The notes under the pieces are model-generated. The model saw only the letters and a program-made list of their open reading frames with translations. It made no database searches and was not told the DNA's origin. Shown here one piece after another: positions 5,473 through 9,668 of a stretch of 9,668 nucleotides of DNA. Every line of letters begins with the position of its first letter. Position 1 is the stretch's first letter. The stretch is taken from assembly GCA_020846375.1 (NCBI GenBank), contig JADLDZ010000021.1, forward strand, positions 1 to 9,668, in the 5' to 3' direction. Source of the DNA: Nitrospirales bacterium. GTDB lineage: Bacteria; Nitrospirota; Thermodesulfovibrionia; Thermodesulfovibrionales; Dissulfurispiraceae. A program made the position numbers and the translations under genes.

Positions 5473-5757
5473 TCATCGGCCTGTCAACTCTTCCACTTCT
5501 TCCCGGCCGTGCTTCATTTCCGCCACTTGCTCCTTGTCCAGTTGCAGCAGGAGGGCCTGAAACTCCCCGATATGTGTCTTTTCTTCCTTCGCCACATCCA
5601 TGAGGATCACCCTGAGATCCTCGTTTTCGGTAAGCGTCGCCATCTGCTCGTAGAGGTTGACCGCATCCAGTTCGGCGATGAGAGCGGCCCTGAGGATCTC
5701 CTTGTCCAACATTTCTTTTCCCAGACTTTCCCAACTCGCCGGTATCTTTGACAGCAT
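5473..5757 (-). CDS. EncFtn-like small ferritin (encapsulated-ferritin family)
   Basis: The 94-residue protein is a two-helix ferritin-like subunit. Helix 1 holds AELDAVNLYEQMA (E29, D31, Y36) and helix 2 holds DVAKEEKTHIGEF (E58, E59, H62). Aligned from memory with the Rhodospirillum rubrum encapsulated ferritin, E29, E59 and H62 fall on the iron ligands E32, E62 and H65. The whole chain, from the MLS start to the final EELTG, also resembles the N-terminal domain that is fused to the encapsulin shell protein in Pyrococcus. Such proteins dimerise or form decamers and oxidise Fe(II) for storage. No encapsulin shell gene lies in this window, and no recognised cargo-loading tail follows LTGR. 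The ATG at 5757 is preceded by GGGAGGAG. It has its own promoter, divergent from the DJ-1-like gene. Confidence 0.85.
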   Translation of the reverse strand: MLSKIPASWESLGKEMLDKEILRAALIAELDAVNLYEQMATLTENEDLRVILMDVAKEEKTHIGEFQALLLQLDKEQVAEMKHGREEVEELTGR

Positions 5758-5784
5758 GGCTCCTCCCGTAAGTCTTTTACTTCA

Positions 5785-5812
5785 ATTGTAGCATCGCGGA
5801 CAGAAATTTCAA
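5785..5812 (-). promoter_or_regulatory. Promoter of the ferritin-slp pair
   Basis: On the minus strand TTGAAA (5812-5807) and TACAAT (5790-5785) are separated by 16 bases; four of six and five of six consensus bases match. The ferritin ATG lies 27 bases downstream of the -10 box, leaving room for a short leader with the Shine-Dalgarno. Confidence 0.65.
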
Positions 5813-5822
5813 GGAAGTCTGA

Positions 5823-5836
5823 ACAGGCTTTCCTGT
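5823..5836. promoter_or_regulatory. Dyad between the divergent ferritin and DJ-1 promoters
   Basis: ACAGG (5823-5827) and CCTGT (5832-5836) form an inverted repeat with a four-base centre. It lies 10 bases outside the ferritin -35 box and 8 bases outside the DJ-1 -35 box, so one protein bound here could affect both promoters. The arms are only five bases, so chance is possible. Confidence 0.35.
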
Positions 5837-5844
5837 CTCTTGTT

Positions 5845-5873
5845 TTGACGGAGCGGAAAAGCGATGATAGAAT
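5845..5873 (+). promoter_or_regulatory. Promoter of the DJ-1/PfpI-family gene
   Basis: TTGACG (5845-5850) and TAGAAT (5868-5873) each match five of six sigma70 consensus bases and are separated by exactly 17 bases. The ATG at 5902 lies 28 bases past the -10 box, after an AGGGAGGAG ribosome binding site. Confidence 0.75.
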
Positions 5874-5901
5874 TAGATATTCTTCATCAAAGGGAGGAGA
5901 T

Positions 5902-6459
5902 ATGCCGAGAGTGGTCGTTGCGTTAGCGGACGGGTTCGAGGAAGTGGAGGCGATGGCGATCGTGGATGTTCTGCGGAGGGCGGAGATAGAGACCGTCATT
6001 GCGGGGCTGCATGGAGGGCCGGTCGTGAGCGCGCGCAAGGTGAGAGTCGTCCCCGACACCACCATCGATACCATACGAGCGGAAGATTTCGATATGATCG
6101 TCCTGCCCGGAGGGCAACCCGGCGCCGACAACCTGAATGCGGATGAAAGGGTAAAACAGCTTATCCGGGATTTCCACGGCAGAGGCAAGTATACCGGCGC
6201 AATCTGCGCGGCGCCCTACGTACTGGCAAATGCGGGAGTCCTCGACGGCAAACGCGTCACCGCGTATCCCAGCTACCGGGACAGGCTCGGCGGGGCGCTC
6301 TACCAGGAAGGAAGCGTGGTGGAAGACTCCACTGTCCTGACCAGCAGGGGGGCGGGCACTGCCCTCTGTTTCGGCCTCGCCCTCGCAGGAAAGCTGGCAG
6401 GCCCGGAAAAAGCCGCAGCCATCAAAGAAGCGATGCTGATACCGGACGAGTGCGACTGA
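5902..6459 (+). CDS. DJ-1/PfpI-family protein
   Basis: The 185-residue protein is a full-length DJ-1-type flavodoxin-like domain. Seen in order: the N-terminal strand VVVALADGFEEVEAM with E16 at the position of the catalytic-site glutamate, the LPGG loop near residues 68-71, the nucleophile elbow AICAAP with C102 in the position of DJ-1 Cys106, and EDSTVLTSRGAGTALCFGLALA near the end. A tyrosine (Y122) replaces the histidine found in human DJ-1. Members act as protein or metabolite repair enzymes, glyoxalases or oxidative-stress factors; the precise activity is not predictable. The frame opens at a TTG at 5845, but that codon is the -35 box. ATG 5902 has a strong Shine-Dalgarno and gives the family's usual start. 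It is convergent with the AsmA-like gene. Confidence 0.9.
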   Translation: MPRVVVALADGFEEVEAMAIVDVLRRAEIETVIAGLHGGPVVSARKVRVVPDTTIDTIRAEDFDMIVLPGGQPGADNLNADERVKQLIRDFHGRGKYTGAICAAPYVLANAGVLDGKRVTAYPSYRDRLGGALYQEGSVVEDSTVLTSRGAGTALCFGLALAGKLAGPEKAAAIKEAMLIPDECD

Positions 6460-6505
6460 TCCCCCGTCGCAGGGAGCCAGGCCTTGTACAGGAAGCAGGG
6501 TCTCA

Positions 6506-6526
6506 CTTCCGGCGGCGTTCCGGGAG
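6506..6526 (+). terminator. Weak hairpin after the DJ-1-like gene
   Basis: CTTCCGG (6506-6512) can pair with CCGGGAG (6520-6526) around a seven-base loop, with one G-U pair. It lies in the 72-base gap between the convergent DJ-1-like and AsmA-like genes and has no T-run. It is the best candidate in that gap but weak. Confidence 0.25.
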
Positions 6527-6531
6527 GCCCC

Positions 6532-8175
6532 TCATTTCCCGAAGAGCCCCTTGAGCAATTCTTCAGCGCCGGAGGATTGTTCCCCTTCTTTTCCCCCCGG
6601 ACGCAGTTCCTCCTGGATTCTCCTTTCTATTTCTCCGGCAATCCCCTTCTTCAACTGCGATCCCACCCCTGCCGTATTCAACCCGACCGAGGGCTTCTCC
6701 AGTGTACCGCTGATTCGAAGGGGAATGGTGCTCCACCCTTCCCGGTCCTTTATGTACCCCGTGATCTTCGCGCTGCGGGGGAGCTTCGCGCTGAGCTGCG
6801 GAGAGAGGCTGAGATCCATCAGGAGGGCCATCCTTTTATCGAAGCCTATGGTGCCTGCGGGAGTGAGCCTGAGCTGGTCCGAGGCGAGCCTCCCCTCAAG
6901 GGATACCTTTTCGTCCTTTATGAGAAAGGTAAACCGGGCCTTCTCGAAACGGGGAGCCCTGACCTCCTCGATCCCCGTATACAGGGCAAGGGCATCGGTT
7001 ATCCTGGTGCGCTGCACCTGCACCCGGCTCAGATCCGCGGCTCCCTTCCCCGTGAGGGACCGTTTCACCGCCTCTGCAAGCCCGGCACCCCCGGAGTCCG
7101 TCCTGAAGGCCAGGGAGGCAGTCCCTGTTCCTTCCGCGCTCACCTTCTCTCCTCCCGCAAAGCTCATGCTCAAGGGTTCGATACGCGCCACACCGTTCCG
7201 ATAGGCGTATTCCGCAGCGAGATTGCGTACGGTAAACCCCTGGTAGCGGGCGACATCCACTTTCAGGTCCCCCTTTACCCGGAAGCCTCTCCCTGGCGGG
7301 GAGTGCTCTGTACGGACCGGACGGCTTCCCGCAGCAGTTCCACGACCCCCCGCCCCTCCCCCGCCTCCCAGGGCCAGGAGTTTTTCCACATCCAGCTCCT
7401 TCGCTGAGATGGAAAGCTGTACCTCGGGGGCAGTACGATACTCCCGCACTGTGCCGGCTATCCTCACCACCTCCTTGCCCGGTGAAGCGGTGAGATTCAG
7501 GAGGAGTTGGTCATCTTTCATGTCCACTCTTCCCGAAACAGTCACCGGGGTTCCCGCCCTCTGCGTCGTGATGCTCTTGATGATGATATGCCCGTGCACG
7601 ACCAGGTCGGCAAGGCTCCTCCCCACGGAAGTCTTTAAATCCACCTCCTCAATGAGGGCGGAAACCGGGGGGATTTCTCCCCGGGCATCCACGAATTCCA
7701 CGCGCGCATTTTTCACCACAATCCTGTCGGTAAGGAGGGCAAAAGGAGCGCGGCCCTCCTCCTTCCGCTTCTCTCCCCCCGTGTTCTTTTCTTTAATGTC
7801 GTTGAAATTATAGGTCCCGTCGCGCTCCCGCCTGATAAATACATAGGGAGAGACGACCTCTATCTTGTCGATCACCAACTGTTTTCTGAGGAGAGGTTTG
7901 AGCCGGTAATCGAGAATGAACTCCTCCGTACGTACGAAGTCACCGCTCCCGTCCCGCTGCTTGATGGTGAGCCCCTTTACGACGATGCCGGTAAAAAAAG
8001 AGACGTTCACCTCCCTGATCTGTACTTTCCTCCCCGTGAGGGCCTCCAGCCGGGATACGAGAAGGGAAATAACGGCATCGCTCTTCAGGTAGCTTCTGAT
8101 GAAGAGCGTGAGGCCCGCGAAGACGACAAGAAGCACCCCCAGCACCACTCCTGCCACCACCATCCATTTTTTCAT
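6532..8175 (-). CDS. AsmA-family envelope protein
   Basis: The 547-residue protein starts with a single N-terminal membrane segment (residues about 5-27, VVAGVVLGVLLVVFAGLTLF). The AsmA signature follows: ALTGRKVQIREVNVSFFTGIVVKGLTI, then RLKPLLRKQLVIDKIEVVSPYVFIRRERDGTYNF. The rest is beta-rich and periplasmic, with a glycine/proline-rich linker at about 268-290 (GGGGGAGGRGTAAG) and a charged, helical C-terminus ending in ELLKGLFGK. AsmA-like proteins are linked to outer-membrane assembly and, in larger relatives, bridge-like lipid transport between membranes; this one is medium-sized. ATG 8175 is preceded by GGAGGGG. The 3' end converges with the DJ-1-like gene. The family is clear, the specific role is inferred. 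Confidence 0.87.
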   Translation of the reverse strand: MKKWMVVAGVVLGVLLVVFAGLTLFIRSYLKSDAVISLLVSRLEALTGRKVQIREVNVSFFTGIVVKGLTIKQRDGSGDFVRTEEFILDYRLKPLLRKQLVIDKIEVVSPYVFIRRERDGTYNFNDIKEKNTGGEKRKEEGRAPFALLTDRIVVKNARVEFVDARGEIPPVSALIEEVDLKTSVGRSLADLVVHGHIIIKSITTQRAGTPVTVSGRVDMKDDQLLLNLTASPGKEVVRIAGTVREYRTAPEVQLSISAKELDVEKLLALGGGGGAGGRGTAAGSRPVRTEHSPPGRGFRVKGDLKVDVARYQGFTVRNLAAEYAYRNGVARIEPLSMSFAGGEKVSAEGTGTASLAFRTDSGGAGLAEAVKRSLTGKGAADLSRVQVQRTRITDALALYTGIEEVRAPRFEKARFTFLIKDEKVSLEGRLASDQLRLTPAGTIGFDKRMALLMDLSLSPQLSAKLPRSAKITGYIKDREGWSTIPLRISGTLEKPSVGLNTAGVGSQLKKGIAGEIERRIQEELRPGGKEGEQSSGAEELLKGLFGK

Positions 8176-8215
8176 TGACCCCTCCGAAAGAAAATTTTTC
8201 CCGCTCCGGCGTGAG

Positions 8216-8230
8216 AGGAGGATACCTCCT
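8216..8230. promoter_or_regulatory. Perfect inverted repeat in the AsmA leader
   Basis: AGGAGG (8216-8221) and CCTCCT (8225-8230) are perfect inverted copies around ATA. On the AsmA transcript this 6-bp hairpin lies between the putative -10 box and the start codon, and its AGGAGG arm resembles a Shine-Dalgarno that would be held in a stem. It could be an operator or an RNA structure; neither is proven. Confidence 0.4.
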
Positions 8231-8239
8231 GCTCCTCAA

Positions 8240-8268
8240 AGTATAGGACATAAGAAAGAGACATTCCA
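8240..8268 (-). promoter_or_regulatory. Putative promoter of the AsmA-like gene
   Basis: On the minus strand TGGAAT (8268-8263) and TATACT (8245-8240) are 17 bases apart. The -10 matches five of six consensus bases, the -35 only three. It leaves a leader of about 60 bases that contains the 8216-8230 inverted repeat. Confidence 0.45.
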
Positions 8269-8329
8269 TGAGGGGCCATAGGGGGCCTGCCCTTGCCTTG
8301 GGGCCGGACCGCTCCCCGGAAACTTCCTA

Positions 8330-8338
8330 TGGTACAAT
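8330..8338 (+). promoter_or_regulatory. Extended -10 promoter of the HTH/zinc-ribbon regulator
   Basis: TGGTACAAT is a TG, one base, then TACAAT: an extended -10 element with five of six hexamer matches. No clear -35 is visible at 17 bases, which is typical of extended -10 promoters. Transcription would start near 8345, which argues against the ATG codons at 8268 and 8343 as starts of the downstream gene. Confidence 0.5.
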
Positions 8339-8402
8339 TAGGATGTGCAGGCACACCGTGTTCGTCTGCGCACATCCTGAAGAAAATGGGGGAAGAACGG
8401 GA

Positions 8403-8747
8403 GTGAGGAAGAGGCCAAAGGAGCCTGCTGCTCCTGCCGAGAGGCACGAGACAGTACGCCAGGAGATTATTTTTCTCCTGGCAGGACAGACCCTTTCCGC
8501 CCGGGACATCTCCGTTGAGGTGAGAATCTCGGAGAGGGAGGTCTACGAGCACCTCGATCACATCCAGCGGACGGTGGTCCTGAGAGAGCTCCACCTGGTC
8601 ACCACGCCCGCCGAATGCAAGAAATGCGGCTTTCTGTTCCGGAAGAGGGAGAGGCTCAAAAAACCGGGGAAATGCCCGGTATGCAGAGGCGAAGCCATTA
8701 AAGACCCGCTCTTCACCATCTCGGTGCCGAAGAACTACAGCTCATAA
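8403..8747 (+). CDS. Small HTH plus zinc-ribbon putative transcriptional regulator
   Basis: From GTG 8403 this is a 114-residue protein. The first half carries a winged-helix-like HTH (residues about 13-48: RQEIIFLLAGQTLSARDISV, EVRISEREVYEHLDHIQRTV). The second half is a zinc ribbon with C-K-K-C-G and C-P-V-C pairs around RKRERLKKPGK. Small proteins with this exact order are usually annotated as transcriptional regulators; the target is unknown. The frame is open back to ATG 8268 (159 residues), with another ATG at 8343. However, the first 45 residues look non-conserved, the likely promoter is at 8330-8338, and GGGGGAA (8388-8394) is well placed for GTG 8403. It is divergent from the AsmA-like gene, which could be a target. 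Confidence 0.75.
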   Translation: MRKRPKEPAAPAERHETVRQEIIFLLAGQTLSARDISVEVRISEREVYEHLDHIQRTVVLRELHLVTTPAECKKCGFLFRKRERLKKPGKCPVCRGEAIKDPLFTISVPKNYSS

Positions 8748-8749
8748 CG

Positions 8750-8766
8750 GGGGGCGAAATACCCCC
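8750..8766. terminator. Hairpin between the convergent regulator and rhodanese genes
   Basis: GGGGG (8750-8754) and CCCCC (8762-8766) form a 5-bp all-GC stem with a seven-base loop. It fills most of the 27 bases between the regulator stop (8745-8747) and the extended rhodanese stop (8775-8777). There is no T-run. Its placement as a shared terminator makes sense only if the rhodanese gene really continues to 8775. Confidence 0.35.
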
Positions 8767-8774
8767 TCCCGACC

Positions 8775-9194
8775 TCACCCTCGCTGCCTATACGCCGGTC
8801 GCTGCCGGACGACGGGAAACCCCTTCGAGGCCCATTCGGGGAATCCTCCGATAAAGACCTTGATCCGCTTATATCCCAACTCCCTGGCTGCGCCCGCAGC
8901 CAGCCGGCTCAGCACTCAGCCCACCCCCCTGCAGTAGAAAACGAGGAGGGTGCCTTTATTCTTCGGCAGCACCACACCCAGGGAAGAGAGGGAATCGGGA
9001 GGCACATTGACCGCAGAGGGGAGATGCCCTTCCCGGTACTCCTCCGGAGTACGCGCATCCACCAGCACCATTTTTGTCTTCTTGTCCATCAGGTTCTTTA
9101 CTGCCCCGGCGTTCAGGGTTTGAAATTCCTCCGCAAAAGCGGGCGAGAGGAAAAAGAGAAGGAGGAGCAGCGGCACCATCCATTTCACTTTCAT
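8775..9194 (-). CDS. Secreted rhodanese-like protein with in-frame TGA; candidate selenoprotein
   Basis: Read through the TGA at 8918-8916, this is a 139-residue protein. The signal peptide (about residues 1-21, leucine-rich core, AFA then EE) targets the periplasm. The rhodanese domain follows: VLVDARTPEEYREGHLPSA, then VFYCRGVG with catalytic C88. TGA is codon 93. Beyond it the same frame reads VLSRLAAGAARELGY, RIKVFIGGFPEW and KGFPVV, the conserved second half of the fold, ending at a second TGA (8777-8775). In family members as I recall them, the loop is often C-x-G-x-x-C-x-L-S, so the TGA replaces a common cysteine. A hairpin follows at 8903-8884. Without recoding, the product would stop at 92 residues and lack half the domain. 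A recent nonsense mutation is the alternative. ATG 9194 has GAGG six bases upstream. It lies 64 bases after mscS. Rhodanese identity is firm; recoding is inferred. Confidence 0.72.
8884..8903 (-). promoter_or_regulatory. SECIS-like hairpin just after the in-frame TGA
   Basis: On the minus strand CTGGCTGC (8903-8896) pairs perfectly with GCAGCCAG (8891-8884) around a GGGC loop (8895-8892). The stem begins 12 bases after the TGA, so the loop starts 20 bases past it. As I remember the bacterial SECIS pattern, it needs a stem of at least four pairs, a small loop with G in the first two positions, and a loop about 16 to 37 bases after UGA; all hold here. The E. coli fdhF element has a GGUC loop at nearly the same distance. 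The bulged U of fdhF is absent. Confidence 0.5.
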
Positions 9195-9258
9195 CAGACA
9201 CCTCATTTTTTCTTTTTCATCGCTTCGAGGAACTCTCCCCTCCGCTCCCCGGTACAGG

Positions 9259-9668
9259 CTACCGTATCTCAAGGCCCTCCTCCCTGAACCTTTTCAGAAG
9301 CCGCATCCTCAATGCGTGCTGCACCGGGAACTGATCTTCAAAATTGCGCAAGGAGCAGGTCAAGGTGAAGTCGAGGGTCGTATCTCCGAACCCAGGGATG
9401 AGTCTCACCAGGGGCCGGGGCTCCGGGAGCATGCCCGGCACGTCCCGCGCGGCCTTTTCCGCCTCCTCCCTGATGAGCCTCTCCACCCTCTCCGGGTCGG
9501 AAGAAGAGGGAACCCGTACGGGGAGGGAAAAAGACATGACCACATCGGGAAGACAATAATTGGTGACGACACTCTGCGCCAATTTGTCATTCGGGATCAC
9601 CACCATATTGTTCGCCAGCGTCCGGATCCTTGTCGTCCTCCAGGTGATGTCTTCGATATACCCTTCCT
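9259..9668 (-). CDS. mscS: MscS-family mechanosensitive channel, C-terminal part (runs off the window)
   Basis: The last 135 residues are present; the 5' end lies beyond base 9668. The frame is open to the edge and reads EGYIEDITWRTTRIRTL, then NNMVVIPNDKLAQSVVTNY, the beta-domain signature of MscS channels that follows the pore helix. The alpha/beta C-terminal domain follows, with VRVPSSSDPERVERLIREEA and FGDTTLDFTLTCSLRNFEDQ. MscS channels open on membrane tension to release solutes during osmotic downshock. An ATG at 9606 lies inside this conserved block and is not a start. The stop (TAG, 9261-9259) is 64 bases before the rhodanese-like gene on the same strand, so the two may be cotranscribed. 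Whether it is a small MscS or a larger paralogue cannot be seen. Confidence 0.87.
   Translation of the reverse strand, partial: EGYIEDITWRTTRIRTLANNMVVIPNDKLAQSVVTNYCLPDVVMSFSLPVRVPSSSDPERVERLIREEAEKAARDVPGMLPEPRPLVRLIPGFGDTTLDFTLTCSLRNFEDQFPVQHALRMRLLKRFREEGLEIR

Noticed and set aside
4867..5751. Long plus-strand open frame (294 codons)
   Set aside because: It lies opposite the Slp and ferritin genes and spans their intergenic gap. Its translation is low in family-like motifs and proline/arginine-rich, typical of an antisense shadow in GC-rich DNA.
5845..5901. TTG start for the DJ-1-like gene
   Set aside because: This TTG is part of a good -35 box (TTGACG, 17 bases before TAGAAT), so it would not be in the transcript. 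ATG 5902 has AGGGAGGAG upstream.
6484..7407. Long plus-strand open frame (307 codons)
   Set aside because: It is antisense to the AsmA-family gene and has no family motif; the AsmA frame has the membrane anchor and conserved signature.
8884..8942. Frameshift explaining the short rhodanese frame
   Set aside because: The conserved C-terminal half continues in exactly the same frame after the TGA, so no insertion or deletion is needed; only the single TGA codon interrupts it.

Overview
The window is GC-rich bacterial DNA with densely packed, mostly short genes and strong Shine-Dalgarno sites. The gene types (ChrB-like protein, DUF2148 iron-sulfur protein, EncFtn-like ferritin, AsmA-type protein, Slp lipoprotein, HTH plus zinc-ribbon regulator, MscS channel) suggest a Gram-negative, possibly anaerobic or microaerophilic lineage such as Nitrospirota or a deltaproteobacterial relative. 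This placement is inferred from protein style; there is no rRNA or other marker gene.

Layout. Bases 1-36 hold the last codons of an OmpA/MotB-like gene, followed by a terminator-like hairpin, a tandem pyrimidine-rich repeat and an AT-rich promoter region with a dyad. Bases 299-4086 are a likely four-gene plus-strand cluster: chrB-like, a DUF2148 Fe-S protein, an MFS transporter and a tandem universal stress protein. It reads as a stress or metal/oxyanion module in which an MFS permease stands where chrA might be expected. A second plus-strand pair (4186-4830) encodes a YtxH-like small membrane protein and a zinc-ribbon thioredoxin. Convergent to it is a minus-strand pair: an EncFtn-type small ferritin (5473-5757) and an Slp-type lipoprotein (4885-5385). 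The ferritin gene shares a divergent promoter region, with well-formed -35/-10 boxes on both strands and a dyad between them, with a DJ-1/PfpI-family gene (5902-6459). A large AsmA-family gene lies on the minus strand (6532-8175), divergent from a small HTH/zinc-ribbon regulator (8403-8747). The right end holds a minus-strand rhodanese-like gene and the 3' end of an mscS gene.

The most notable signal is in the rhodanese gene. Its reading frame meets a TGA (8918-8916) just after the catalytic CRG loop, yet the same frame continues without any frameshift into a well-conserved second half of the rhodanese fold (to 8775). The TGA sits where many family members have a second cysteine, and it is followed 12 bases later by a perfect 8-bp hairpin with a GGGC loop, which fits the general form of a bacterial SECIS element. 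The gene is therefore a candidate selenoprotein; a recent nonsense mutation is the main alternative.

Much of the window can be read as redox, metal and envelope stress functions: thioredoxin, ferritin, DJ-1, universal stress protein, rhodanese and a chromate-type module.
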